Both the position numbers and the translations under genes were made by a program. From Amaranthus tricolor (Eukaryota > Streptophyta > Magnoliopsida > Caryophyllales > Amaranthaceae): a stretch of DNA of 64,000 nucleotides. Each line of letters begins with the position of its first letter. Positions within the stretch are counted from its first letter, which is position 1. The notes under the pieces were generated by a model. The model was given only the letters and a program-made list of their open reading frames with translations. It ran no database searches and was not told where the DNA came from. The stretch spans positions 32,389,070 through 32,453,069 of the forward strand of contig NC_080050.1 of NCBI RefSeq assembly GCF_026212465.1. The letters are read 5' to 3'. Below are positions 33,901 to 47,907 of this stretch, in pieces.

Positions 33901-36900
33901 GCAGCATATCCTGAGACCTCAACCATTAACTTAACCTTTTAATTGAATTGATTCCTTCACATAATCACAGCATTAGCCTTATTGTCAAAAATGAGAACTA
34001 AGTCTCAAATTAGTGGGTCGTATCTAAATTTTATATACAATTCTAAGATAAAATTTATTTCTATCTTGTATATATCTAAAAATTTAATTATAAAAGTTTT
34101 AAATAAATTTCTAGCACTTATATATCTAAAAAATAAATTATGTGATTTGAGAATTAATTCACTCTAATTTTTATGGCGATAAATATTATATTTCTTTGGC
34201 GAGATTTAGGTTCGATTCTCATTAATGTCTTCTCCGACCTACCTTATAGTCATAAAAAAAAGTGTGATTAAAAAAATGTACTTGTGTAATTTAAAAAATG
34301 AGAAAGAATTAATTAACTATGTTTGTATCATCCACTATGCATGGATGTTGCCTTCTATACCTATTAGAATTTACAACAATAGAAGAGTCCTATTCTTGAC
34401 TCTAAAAGGATAGTGATCAACAAATCTAAACAATAAAACAAATTGGAGGTTGAATAAGAGTAGCTAGCTAGGGTAAAGACTCACCAAACTTCTCAACTTA
34501 CAACATGTATATATAGTAGAATCTACATATATAGAAGAGGATTATATGGTTTGATATATCTATTTTTGAAAGCTATTTAAATGTTTTGTAATTTATTACT
34601 TTTATCTTCTTAAGAAAATAACATTTATATAAGTACTATGTAAAAAAAACTTTTAATAAATATTAATTATATAAACTGACGTATAATTTTATCATCGTTC
34701 ACAATTTAATACCAAAATCATTAAATTGTTTTATGTTAATATCATAACCGATTTTATTAATCATCAAATCACTTTTTGTTCAATGTAATTACATTAATAT
34801 TTCTATCCTTTATACTTTTTATTATATTAGTTTCAAAAACTTAATCACTAGAGATTAGACTATTAATATGATTTCATTTATGTTGATTAATTTTGTTAAT
34901 ATAGCATTTATAATAATCTCTTGCTCAAAGATCGTGTCTAGAAAATCAAATATTATCTCAGTTAAAACAGATCTTATACTAATTTAGGTATCAGGCTCGA
35001 TTCTCGTTAATTATTCTCAAAATCTTTTTCTTTTCTCAGTCAACTTTATATCAATATCTATATTAAAAAACATAAACTTATGCATAAAAATTCAATTGCA
35101 AATACAAAAAACCAAGTTAATATATCCAATAAACTAAGCTAATGTAATGGCCTAATGGGAATAGAATTAAATAGGATGGAGGGGTCAAGACTCAAGAGAC
35201 ATAAATGCTATGGTCCTATCAATGGGTTTTGGTAGAGGAGGTTGTTTAATGCACTTTCATCCTCTCTTCCTATTCCTCTCTCCTTAAATTTGATCGAGAC
35301 ATTCCCTTTTCTTCTCATATTACTTCTCTTCTTTTATTTATTTTTCATTTTCAATCTCTCTTTCTTATTCTCTTCTTTTTTCTTAAATTTGATTTGATCC
35401 ATTTTTTTCTTAATTATTTGCATTTTATTTCCCTTCTGAAAGGTTCATTTTGATGTTGGCCCGGTTCACTCAAGAGTTTTATAAGAAAGATCTATTTTTC
35501 TTTAGTTTTTTAAAAATTATTATTTCTAATAGAGAATATAAAATGTCGTCTAATTTAAATTGTTGGTTTAACTTTTCGATAAATAAATTAGTTTTTTCAT
35601 ATATATCATAAATTTAAATTTTTTGTTCTAATTCTAGAATATGTTGTATAGTCAATTAGTTTTTTGAGGTTATTAGAACATGAAAAAGGGCAAAAATGTT
35701 TTTAAGTTTTTTTTGGAAAAATAATTTTTTAAAGATAAAAAAGTCTTTCTTATGTAGTCTTTTGATTGAGCCGTGCCAATATCTTAGTGCCTCTTTCATA
35801 TAAGTTGACATATGAATATATGATTCTGTTAGTGCCTTGTTTGGTTTCACACAAACAACGAGGTTTGTATTTCTTCTCTTAAATATTTCTATATCTTATT
35901 ATTTTATCTAAAATTATACAACCTATAATAGTAATTTTATTTATTTATAACCCAAATAGATAAAAAGTGAATTTCGTCTAAAATTTTTCCCTACATAGTT
36001 TAATACGTAATTGTTAAGAATTTGAGGATTATGGTAAATGTGGATGTTGTATGACTTTAAATAATTAAATTGAATTTTATTATAAATATTTGTGCTTTTC
36101 ATTTTGAAATCTAATTACGTACAATTTAATTTAAATGCGGATGTCTTTATTATTCTCATTTTGTGAAGTAATGTAGGAATTTTATTTATGGCACTTTTGT
36201 GTTGAGTGCTAATATGTTCCTATTTTAGTTTTTTTTTTCTTTTTGTTATTACCGGAAAATAACTCATACCCCAACATGTGACAGGTTGCCTAATATATAC
36301 AAATTTGATGAGATACTTAATATAATATTAATTGTTTTTAGGATGAAAATATACGTATATTTTGTGTAGTTAGCTTTCTTATTGTGTGAGTTTTGTTATG
36401 TACTAACTTAATAACAAATTTATCAGTTATTTATTTATTTATTTTAATAAGTAAAATAACAATGATAAATTATGCTTGATTTCAAAATTAATAGGAGTTT
36501 ATAATAAAAATCCAAAAATAATCATGTTTCTTGCTTATTGAGGAAAAGGGTAAGAGATTCTTTATACATCACTATCCTCAATGCATCATAGCAACGAATG
36601 TGATTCAGACGAAAACAATAAAGATATAGATTTTGACATGTCAGCTACAAATTTGGTTTACTCATTTAATAGTAAGATCCTCTTTGAATATCCTTCAATT
36701 TGTTTACTTATTGAAAGATTATTTGTAATTTTGCATTCATACCAGATGAATATTTGTGCAGGTAATCACAAGTCGAGAGTCTTATTGGTTACAGTCTTTT
36801 TTTTAATTGTATGATGTAATATTTTTTGACCCTTTCCAATGTCTGATCATATTTTTATATGAGCGGAATATACTGAATATGATGATGATATGATAGATAT

Positions 36901-39900
36901 GTGTTTGAAATATTTATCTAATGCAAGGATCCTAATGTAGTCGAATTGTTTCATGTAGTTAGCCACTTCGCTATATATTATCGAAATTAAAAATTCTGAT
37001 GTTACTTTGTTTGAAAAATCGTTATGTAAAATTTTGATTCAATTTATACAACTAGGGTTAAAAATTGCTAGATATAGAAAATATGTTATGGATGATTTAG
37101 ACTCAAAAAATGTGGAATTTAGGTTTTAGAAAAGACTATAAAATTATATTTGATTAAAAGACACCTTTATTGAAAATTATGTTAATTGTTATTTTATATT
37201 AAATGTTATATATTTGCTTGTGTGTCAAAGAAATGGTTTGTCAAATCAAATGAGGAGGATTTGCAAATAAGATTCAAACTAAAGGTCATGGTGTTCAATG
37301 TTCATGAACTAACTTTGGCATGACTGAATTTAATGCTTACTTGAAAGATATTCCTCCCAAGTATTTGTATTCTTTTGCTCATTATTTTACATTTACAACC
37401 TTCTCAATTCTCATACTTCTTCTACTCTTAAATAAAATGTTTATGTTATACTTTCTTCGTCCACCTTTATTCTTTTTATATTATTGAAATAAAAATTTCA
37501 AAATGTTCTTTTTATTTAGAATCTTTCTATTTTAGTATCTAATCAAATTTGATAATATTATTCTATTTACTCGTTAAGCTTTAAAAATAACATACATTTT
37601 TATGTAATGAAGTTTTTATACACTCAATAAAATTTAATGACATTATTACACTTACGCAACTACCCCACAATTATCTTGTGCTAAAAGACCCTGTTACATC
37701 CATAAATCTAATATACTTTTTATTTTTATCGGTGAATTTCTTTATCACTTATTTTTACCTCGTCCCCCCACAAAAAGGTAGAAAATTATGAAATATAACA
37801 ATCTATTGAAACAGTGGTTATATACACTCCATAGTTCATAGTCCATACTCTTAGGTTTTTACCACAAAACATGGAATTAAATTTTCATCTATAATTAATA
37901 TTCGTGTCTCCAAAAGAGGATAAAAAGGAGGAAGGTAATCAAGTTTACTGAACATTGAGAGGTGCAGCACAAGATGATTATTGTACTTTGCTATTTCCCT
38001 AATTAGCCAAAATAGGCTCATGTTGAGTAACTGTTTCTTGTCCTATTGTGCCTTTTTTGGCCTTAATTCTCTTCATTTTGTTTATTTTTTTGTTTTGCCT
38101 CCTTTCATATCTTTATTTTAATGAACAAAAAGTAAATTATAGAAAAAAAAAGTCTTATCACGTCATTTTAATGTGCATCAATTTAAAAGATATATAACTA
38201 GTCAGTATTTTTAATTCATAAGAAGAATGAAATACAATCATTGAAAAATACATGTTACTATTAGATTGGTGGACACTAAAATAATGTGATAAGATAACCT
38301 AATTTTTTTACTAGCTTGTATCTTTCAGATTTTGTAAAATCCTTATTTATTTTTGGAAAATAATATTACATATAATAGAGTAAAAATAGATAAATTTTAA
38401 TAGGTGATGTGTGATATAGTGATTAGTGGATTTACAACTTGGTACTAATATGAATATTATAATTAATACTTGCACATTGTCGCATAAAGTAACAAACTTT
38501 AGTGCTATATTGTTAAAAACCTAACTCAGCTATGTGTGATGGTGTGAAATAATTGAATTAGATGGGCGTGGGTAATAACGTACACATTTAACATTCTTCA
38601 GTATATCTGAGTGACCATATAATTTTAGTTCACCACAAGGATTACATAGCAATTAGGAATGAACAACCAATCAAATGTTTCTTAACTAGATGCATAGTTA
38701 AATCTTCTTCCGGAGTCAAAGGGGTCCACTCCTTGAAAATATTTTTAGTTATTTATAAAATAAAAATTTTTTGTTTAAATAATAATTTTGACTTTCTCTA
38801 ACTTAGAGGTTAGGATACCTAATAATATAATGTTGTTAGAGGTATATACTGTATGGTATTGAAACAATGATAAAGCTGAGATATGCATGCCAATATTATG
38901 CCATGCACTGAAATATGCATGTTGTTACTAAGAAAGAATTTTGCTACTATACAATTTGTTGATTTGGTACCATGTACTAAAATACTGTATCATAAGTACT
39001 CAGAAGCATCCATTAATCTGGATGGGACCATAAATATTCAACATTTTCCCCATTTTTGCTTCATGACAAACAACACTTTGGATATGGTGATCATCAGTTA
39101 GGCTAACAGATCCTACTCTTAAAAATGTGCATAATATTTTCTCATCATTTTATTGTTTTAATAATCAATATAAGAGTTTTATTTAACCTTAAATATAATG
39201 AAATCAAGAAAATCATTATAGGGATGGAACAACTCAAGCACAACTAAAAATCATGCTAGAATATTCAAATATTACGTCACCCAAAATGAATAAAAATGAT
39301 ATGAATACGTGCAATTTAATTGCACTTTATCACCTCCAGAGCTAGAAACACCACAAATTCTTAACATACCATCTTCACTTGCAGTCCACCAAGTCTCATT
39401 ATTTCCATTGATACAATAGGGACTTAGCTTGTTGGATTATTCTTTATAAGTGAGCTGATCGACTTTGCTGCTTGATCAAGAATGCGTTGGGGAGTGATGA
39501 CTTTGGCTAATCATTAGTAGTTTGTAATTTGTAGAAGTATGAAGTTTCTATCAAATAATCAACTCAACCAAAAATTTACGTTAATATAAACCTCAAATTA
39601 TGTTATATATTCTATCATGCTCCGTAGCTCCCTTACACGGGAGCCCCCTTTGTGTTTGAAGTTCGGTTGCAAGTCTTGCAGCTCATGCTCTCCTCATACA
39701 CGGACTAAAAATTTCACTTGAAATGAGAGGTGAATGATATTTAAACTTGTGAGTTTTTGTTACATTGCCTCTGGTACCATGTCGACGAAACAACTTAACT
39801 AAAAACTTAAAATGATGGTCAAAGTCGCAATGTTATATACTCTATTAGTTTCATTATGATATTTTGATGGTTTTACTATTGGTATATACGTTAAATTAGT

Positions 39901-40503
39901 TCTATCAAGATTCCACTTATATATATATTTTCTAAAAGAGATTTAGGAAATTTAGTTATTTAATTTAAATACTTAAACCGCTAAATTTTCAACTTATAGT
40001 GGAAGGTAAACGATATTTAAACCCTTAATCTCATGTCAAGTTAATTTAAACCCATATAATGTAAAGAAAATAACTCAACATAAAACTCAAGTATCTTGAC
40101 CTAATTTGAAATTTGAATACAAGAAAATGCGGAGCTCATTACTGATAACTGATAAGTGTATGGGTAAGCAGTGTGGGATATAGGAATCTTGAGCTAAACA
40201 TCACAATTCACAAAGCTATAGAAGTTGTTGAGAAGAGTAAATGAAAGGAATGGAAGAGGTTGGCTGGAATTGGAGTAATTAATAATTAGAGAAAGCAGAC
40301 GGATAAAATTATACGGGTTTCGTACTGCATTCGCTTCAATTAGGGCGGGTATGAATATGATTTTGTTAAGTAGTGCTGGTTAAAATTATGAAACGTCCTA
40401 CCCACCATGAGTAGTTGGTAGGTAGTGAGTATGAGATCTTACTCGCCTAGCCCCAAACCCACCTGCCCAGCCCATACCCACATGCCCCACCCAATACCCA
40501 ACC

Positions 40504-40504
<1 letters not shown>
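33901..40504. other. Gene desert, AT-rich
   Basis: I found no gene on either strand. There are pyrimidine-rich runs at 35240-35460. Short frames such as 36581-36814 and 38883-39101 have no recognisable domain and no conserved neighbours. The 39600-39830 stretch looks repeat-derived, with ACACGGGAGCCCCCTTTGTG and CTGGTACCATGTCG. A degenerate GGGTATGGGT-type repeat precedes 40504. Confidence 0.5.

Positions 40505-40550
<46 letters not shown>
40505..40550. repeat. (TAA)n microsatellite
   Basis: About 15 uninterrupted TAA units. Confidence 0.95.
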
Positions 40551-41218
40551 TATAGTCTTAGGTAGCAATGGGCAATGGAAGGTAGATCTAAAGAAGAGCT
40601 TGGGAGTTGGGAGATGGAGTCTGTAAGTGTAACTGTAACTCTGTAAGTGTGTTACAGTCAGATTCAGACTCAGACAGACAAAGATTCCCTCCATATTTAT
40701 TTCTTCCTTCTATTGTATTTCCCCCATTTATTACACCATTCCTACTCACAGACCGTTGTGTTTTTAGGTTGGCAAAATGTGATTATATATATTATCATAC
40801 CTCAATTTAATTATTTCTGTATGTGATTTTGAATTTGTTATACCCACTACAAGCTTTTAGTTCGATTACGTAATATAGTAAATTTAAAGAAATAGAGCAA
40901 TACTTCAATATTTTATTAAATTAATGTTTTTAAGTAACCTCTTAAAGAAGTTTTAGAAGGTCAAAATGACGCAACTTTACCTTATTACTGAGTAATAACA
41001 AATATTGTTGTTTTCCATTCATTTTGCATTTGGATTACAATGATAATTTTTTCCCCAAAATAATGCTAAAAGACAGTTACACCAAGAATCACGTCTTATA
41101 GATTAGTTAAATAATCAATCCCATATATTATGAGAATACCAGCTAATTGTTTGAACTTATTTCATCGAGAGATGATCTCTTACAAAAATAGTTCATCGAT
41201 TACCATTTTGTATATATA
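40551..41218. other. Intergenic spacer
   Basis: No gene is visible. A short CATCGAGAGATGATCTCTTAC word near 41164 resembles ends of the GAGAC-type MITEs. Confidence 0.4.
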
Positions 41219-41479
41219 CTTCCTTCAATTCACTAGTAATGTCCAATTTACTTTTTGAACGCTATTCATCTTATTTTTAATTTATATTTTATTATTAATT
41301 TACAAGTTAAAATATAGTCAAATAAGATGTTATTTGATTCATCTCAATGCAAGAATTATTAATATCAACTTAATATAATTTTTAATTATACACAATTAGT
41401 TAGAAATATTAAGAATTAAATAAATGCATTAGATAGAATAAATAAAGCAAATAGGACATTACTGGTGAATTAAAAAAAG
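41219..41479. mobile_element. Stowaway-type MITE
   Basis: A 261-bp element flanked by TA (41217-41218 and 41480-41481). The left end CAATTCACTAGTAATGTCC pairs with the right end, whose reverse complement is TAATTCACCAGTAATGTCC. It sits downstream of the SR45a-like gene. Confidence 0.75.
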
Positions 41480-41824
41480 TATTAAATTAGAAAATAAAGT
41501 CAAAGTGTAGACTAGATAATCAACATTTAAGAATGCCGCCCCGGCCCAGGCCCAGAGTAATAACGCAGAAACATCATAGTAGTTAACATAAAATAGAAAA
41601 GTAATAACGCAGATGATACAGCAATAATTTCATCCTACATTCGAAACTGGGTACATGACCCGATATTACTAGTCTCAAGTGCATACTGCATATGATCTTT
41701 GATAACAAAGTCTGAATAAACAGAGCAGTTAATTACTACTAAAACTGATAAAACCATTGTGCATTCACCACATTCTAAAGGTTTTTTTAGTTCCATTCGT
41801 CTCGAGATTGCATCAAGTTTTTTC

Positions 41825-44800
41825 TTATCTGGCATAGACACCAGATCGACGACCATATCCTCTGTCTGGGCTTCCATAAGGAGAGTAGGACCTTGATCGG
41901 TACCTCTTTGACCTTTCAGCGTAAGGAGAACGACGAGGAGAATAGCCTCGACCACCACGGTATGGTGAACGTCTTGGTGATCTCCTATGAGTGTAGTCAT
42001 CACGTCCATACCCACCACGGTATCTGCGACGGGACGTGCCTACAAAAACAAAGTATTGGCAGAAGAAAATGAGCAAGCATTTAGACGCATTGAACTTTTA
42101 TAATGCAGTGTTTGGGAATAAAAGTTTCATTTCAAATTATAGATTTCAATTATAAAATCATAAATGATGAATTTGAGAATGACAAAGTTTGGATAGTCAT
42201 TCTCAATTTCTCAACTTTAACTACTTCAAAAACAATGGTAGAATTTGATTCAAATCCGTATTTGAAAATTTTTGATTTCTCAAACAATAAATTTGAGTTA
42301 ATTCTGAATTCCCAAACATGGCATAAGGAATTGTGAATACTATAATTACCAATGCCAAGATAATGCCCAGGTGTCGGTGTTCTTGGCCGTTTCCTCCTCG
42401 ACTGAAATGCAAGAAAAATGTCTCGCGTTATGTATTCAGATTGCAAGTTTCAAGTATTCTAAAGTAAAAGACATACAAAGAATATGGAACCATTATGTTA
42501 GATATTGCGTTCACTTCATAAATCCACCTCGGGGCAGCATATTAACGACCACTTGCATCAGAAGTGTTTATTTGTGACCGTAAATATATAACAAACACGC
42601 AAATACCAATTTCCACAAGTCCCTTTCAACTTATCCTTCGCCTAATTGGAACACTGCCCCAGCATCCCTAAGACCCTAATGGCCTAACCTATCCCTACTC
42701 TGTCAGCCACCATCTACATCACAAAATCCCTAACCACAACCATTTTTTCTTTGGAACTCTAACCAAAACATGCAGGGAAGAAGAGGGGGGGGGGGGGGGG
42801 GGGGGTCTTCCATATTTTCCCAATAGCTTGATGCTCTGAGAGATGAGTAGGGGCCGTGATAGTTCGAGATGATAAGGCATAGGTCCTTTCTCTTTCCTTG
42901 CCTCCTTACAGAATAAAAATTCTTAAGAATGGGAGATAAGGTGTGTGACGTATGTCTTCAAATTTTCACATGATATCCTGACAATAATGTTCATATTCCA
43001 TACAAACATAAAAAGATAACAATAGATGAACTAATTTCTATGGAATTCTTCGATCCTTGCCATTTTCTGGGCCTCAGACCAGTGAAACAAAAAAGAGTTC
43101 AATATAATTGGCAATTGGCACCTAAATAGTTAAGCAAGTACACAGCAAAACCAAAATGAACCAACCTGAAACACTGGAACAGAGACCAAATCAAACACTT
43201 GACAAAGATTCGACCCCATGACCTAAAAACAAACTTCTACATCCACATTTCCATTCAACCACCCCTTTCTACCTCAACAAAAAAGAATACTATGCATGAT
43301 GAAGGAAAAGAAAAGGAATGATACTAAGAATTTTGGAACTACCACAAAGAGCAAACTTAATTTTTGCACCCACTGCAAACACCCAAGGTTGCATGGTTCC
43401 CAGAAAAATTTAGGCTTCAGTTATTAAAACATAAACTACCACACATGGCCACAATGATTGCACCGTGTAGTTGAAGTTGTGCCAAAGAATCAAGGTGAAT
43501 AACATCCACGCTTTTAGCAGTTTAATTATTCAGACTTTCAAATGGGAAACCTGTTCAAAAAAATTCAATATTTACAATTTACCTAGATTTCATGATATGA
43601 AATTCATACTGACAAGCAACTATTTGTTGGTTGTTACATATGTACAACTCTTAAGTAAATTCTTTTTTGGAAGGGGAATAAAAATCCTCAACAAAACACA
43701 GGAAAGTGTCATTGATTGGCAGTTTTGGAGGAGAGAAGATTAGGAATCCTGAAGAGGGGGAGAGAACCCTTTCCAAGCAAATCTTTTCTATGATGGAATG
43801 AATAAATTATTGAAAAAAAATGATTCCGAATTGCTCCAATTGCTTTCATTTCTCTTTATCTGTTATATAATCAAACAAGGAAAATTTGAATCCTAACTCT
43901 CTCTCCGGGTAACACTATAATCAAAGCTACAAACAATCACACAATATTAGCAGGTAGTAAGCTTATAAACTGCAACTCCAAATTCAACCTGTTGGAAATG
44001 CAACTTTGTAGAAGGCAAGTATACAAACATTGAATAAGAAATTACAATTCCTAACTGTAACTTAAAAAAAGAAAAGGTTGAGAGAGCAAGAAGGCAAAAC
44101 AAGAACAGAGCCAATAATAGAGGAAGAAACTGCACAAGTAACAAAGCTACTAACACAAATAATAAGCAAATGCACAAATATGAAAAGAGAAAAATATGAA
44201 GCAAAAATCAGCAGGTTCAAAACACAGATAAGATATGGAAGCAGAAATCAGCTGTTTCACAAATCACAACACATAATATATAAAGCAGAAATCAGCTGTT
44301 TCACAAAATCATGAACAAATGCGCAGATACCACATAATCCGGAAACACAAATCACCTAAGTGAGATACTGAAAGGCATAACAAATCATTTGAGCCGTATA
44401 GAAACAGGAACCAACCAAACCAGCCTTAAGCTATATGAGAATAGCAATGCCAACATGTGGTATCAGGTGCCACAAATGCTTGTCTAGAAATGTTGTATGT
44501 TGTATATGTCCGTTGATTAGTTGAGAGTTGATGGTGAGTGCAGTTGTTGTTAAGTTGGGAAAATTTGCTATGTTAAGTTGATCAGATGCGTGAGATATGT
44601 TTTTAGCTGGCCATCTGATCAAGTTGTTTGTCTAAAGTTGAAATGGAGGAAACTCATCCTCTTTGATTGCTGCCAGCAAAGCTGATGCAATGTAGTCTGA
44701 ATGTAACCAAAAACCTTCAAGTTAACGGACAAAGGCAATGATATACCTCTTTACAATATATATTTAAAGGAAAGCACTGATACCTTCTCAACAGTGATGT

Positions 44801-47183
44801 ATCGACCTTCAAGAACAGATTGATTAAGGTATTTGATGCACCGATCAGCATCTTCAATACTGCTCATGGTTACAAAAGCAAAACCTCGCGATACGCGCGT
44901 ACGTGGCTCCACAACCAAAAACACTGAGCTCACCTGCCACCAAACATGGCATTTCAACAGATTGCATAATAAAATTACAAGGATGACATATACTAAAAAA
45001 TTGAAGCTAAAACAGCTACCGCAAACAACAAGAGCTGCACACAGACAGCTTCTTAATAAAATCAAACTAAGTTTGAAATTTGTTTTAAAAACAAATTCCA
45101 TATCATGTTTAAAAAATCTATCTAATTCATTTACATAAGCTTGGAGTACCTTGTTAGTTTGTCAATAAAAAATTAATGATCAACTTAGGAAAAAAAATCA
45201 GAATTTAAATGTTTATTTATACTTGTACAACACAACAATGTCAAAGTTTGATTACAACTAGTTTAAGTTTTAGATTTTTTACATCCATTTATAATTTTTA
45301 AACACATAATATCTGAATAGTTTCTTTTAAAACTGATATTTCAATTAATGATTAAAGAAATTAGTGTTAACCTTTCCCTCCCTGGAAAAGAAGTCTTCAA
45401 GTTCTCTTTCTGTAACTCTGGATGAGAGACCAGTCACAAAAAGTGTGTTTCCAGGATTCGATTCATCCCTCTCAACTCTGCAAATCAAATAAAGGGTTCA
45501 AAATTTTTTTTTAACAAAATGGGCCAAGTTCAAAAAGCTTTTTAAGCTTCAACACACCTGCTATGACTTCCGGACCTTGACCTGGAACGAGAGCGGGAAC
45601 GGTATCTTGGAGGAGACATTGATCTAGACCTCGACCTAGACCTAGATTGGGACCTTGATCTAACCTTTCGAGGTGATGGAGACCTCGAATACCTACATGA
45701 CGAATGAAAAGTGTAGGTGAAAGTGAAAGAAAAGACATGATCAAAGCCACAAGCCCACAATTGCAAAGATGGAAAGATAGATAAACATGTAAAATACTCA
45801 ATAAAAAAACCACATATTGTAGACAATGGCATCTATAACAAAGATGAATGCATGTTTGGTTCAACGAAAACAGTTTACCCTATGTTTTGTTGTTTGGTTT
45901 AAGGAAACTTTATCATAAGACCTACATTCAATTCCAAGCTTTTAATTTAAGCCCCAAGGGGTGTTTGGTTTAGAGAACATAATTTACCCAATGTTCCATT
46001 GTTTGGTTTGAAAAGAATATAAAAATGATAGACCTGGGTGGAAAATAGTTCACAATCACTATGGAAGAAATAGCCTTTAAAAGGTAAGGAAACCAATATT
46101 CCTCCACCTTCCATCCCCAACAACTTCATTTGTCCCAAGACCTTTTCATCTAAGATATAACAAAATTAACTCACAAAGAAACATCAATATCGAATTACAG
46201 GCCATATTTCCATCATCATCATCATCCAAATGAATCCCATCTAAGACGATATTGCCATGAATAATAAAAAATAAATACATTGGAATTTTGGTGACTTGAG
46301 TGCACCATGGTGAGCGCATGATGATGCATGTAAGTGAATGGGAACATAGGCAGTCTGTATTATGAGTAAGATCACTAGCATCTAGGTGACGCGTAGTCAA
46401 AGTGCTCAAACAAGGCAACAATAGGTAGAATTTGCCTTGAACGAGACACTAAAGATCAAAAGCCAGAGACAGTAAATACTTCTTTTAGGCACTCGAACGA
46501 GCACTTCTTCGCAGCCAGCCTCTGTTTCTGTCACATGCTGCTTTGCGGCTGTTTATCTTCTTTGAGGTGGGCCTCTAGTTTCAATCATTGGCTATGTCAC
46601 AAATAGGAGAGAATGCACTCAGACCTAATATAATTCTAACCCTAAACACTATAGCCTACCTTTCTCTACTTATAATCAAAGTTAGTACCACCGAGGACAT
46701 AGCCCATGTTGGGTGAACCTAATATTGTACCTTGTTTGTTTGCATTCATTTTCTAATGCATTTTCATTCCTAGTTCATTGATTAAAGTTGTTTAACAAAC
46801 AAGAATCTTCATATCTTCAATGGGTGTATGATTAAAATTTTAGGAGCGAAACGAATTTACGATTATTTTAGATACGAAAATCCCCAAAACAATAATCTTT
46901 AGGGTTAACCACAAAGATGACAAGAACAAGCATAAAAAAGACATCAAATTGAACGGATCGCAAAGCTTAAAAAGTCTCAATTACAACTTAAGCAAAAACA
47001 AATATCGCAATAGCATTATGGATTGAATTTTTTGAAGCTTTGTGTCCGAAAATTACCTGTTACGGTGAGAATCAGCCTGAAAAATACAGAAAGGAGGCAA
47101 AAAATTAATTTTTACGATTTCGAAAGAAAACAACGATAGAAATATACATACGTGAGGATTGAGGAGAAGGCGAGATTTACCAT
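41825..47183 (-). CDS. SR45a: SR45a-like (transformer-2 type) RNA-binding splicing factor
   Basis: A nuclear pre-mRNA splicing regulator with an RS-RRM-RS layout. Seven coding exons fit GT-AG and phase: 47183-47181 (the ATG alone), 47076-47057 (20 nt), 45692-45558, 45477-45372, 44933-44784, 42401-42350 and 42039-41825, giving 226 residues. The N-terminal RS domain is about residues 9-52 (RSRSRSRSRSGSHS). The RRM is about 62-140, with RNP2 LFVTGL (65-70) and RNP1 RGFAFV (104-109). The conserved linker RRKRPRTPTPGHYLG follows. A C-terminal Arg/Ser/Gly/Tyr-rich tail (about 156-226) is short compared with Arabidopsis SR45a. Introns of 1.4 and 2.4 kb are unusually long for this window. A foldback MITE lies 289 bases upstream of the ATG. 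SR45a genes are alternatively spliced in response to stress, so other isoforms are likely. Confidence 0.9.
42785..42805 (+). repeat. Run of 21 G in SR45a intron 5
   Basis: Twenty-one consecutive G on the plus strand, C on the transcript strand. Such a run is rare in AT-rich plant DNA; its exact length may be affected by sequencing. Confidence 0.85.
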
Positions 47184-47471
47184 TTTCGGATGCTCCAAAA
47201 GAGAGAGAAAATTGAGGGAAGAGAAGTAGGACGAATTAGGGTTGTATGTGCTGGTTTTATTCCAATCGGAATGGGGATACAAAGCCTGACCTAATATAGG
47301 ATTTCACAAAACAAATTGTCTTTATAAAGGATTTTTTGGTTGACTAGTCTTATTCGGTCATGTGGATTTTTTAAATTTTATTTTTTTAAGTAAAGATGGG
47401 CTTATAGAATTATGGTCCATTTGATAATTGATACTATAGAATGGGAATGAGGATGCTTCGTGAGAAAAAAT
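47184..47471 (-). promoter_or_regulatory. 5' UTR and promoter region of the SR45a-like gene
   Basis: The sequence just upstream of the ATG (minus strand) is purine-rich and free of obvious upstream ATGs close by, as for a 5' UTR. No clear TATA box. Its distal side is bounded by a foldback MITE. Confidence 0.4.
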
Positions 47472-47907
47472 GAAATAGATAAGATAAATTAAAAAAAAAT
47501 AAAATAAGACGAAAATTAACTTATTTCTAAAAATAAGTGTCTAATTTTCAAATCTGAGGTTTGGTTACAGATGCTTAATTTTTTAAAAAGGCAAAGAAGT
47601 TGTTCCCAGTTAGTAACCGGGAACAAGGCTGTTGACTTTTTGACCTTGTTCACAGTTACTAATAACTGCGAACAGCCGAACACCATCGAGCATAATGGGT
47701 CTGTTAGTGACTACGAACATGGTCAAAAAAGTCAACAGCCCTGTTCGCAGAGCTTCTTTGCCTTTTAAAAAAATCAAGCACCTGTTTGCAGTTACTACCT
47801 GCGAACAGAACCAAACCTCAAGTTTGGAAATTAGACGCTTACTTTTAGAAATAAGTTGATTTTCGTCTTATTTCATGCTTTTTTTAATAATTTATCTTAT
47901 CTATTTC
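47472..47907. mobile_element. Foldback Mutator-like MITE, copy 1
   Basis: A 436-bp element that is almost entirely an inverted repeat. The left end GAAATAGATAAGATAAATT and the right end, reverse complement GAAATAGATAAGATAAATTA, match. The arms continue through AATAAGACGAAAATYAACTT and GAGGTTTGGTT to a core of CTGTTCGCAGTTA-type words. It is a relative of 63179-63593. No intact 9-bp duplication is left here. Confidence 0.7.

Noticed and set aside
36581..37430. Decayed hAT-type transposase
   Set aside because: Some words look protein-like but frames break every few dozen codons and I could not identify any conserved transposase motif.
40398..40694. 98-residue minus-strand frame
   Set aside because: It runs through a (TAA)n microsatellite and a degenerate repeat; not a gene.
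41635..42018. 127-residue frame over the last SR45a exon
   Set aside because: It is an alternate frame; the RS-rich frame 41825-42039 matches the family and the splice phase.
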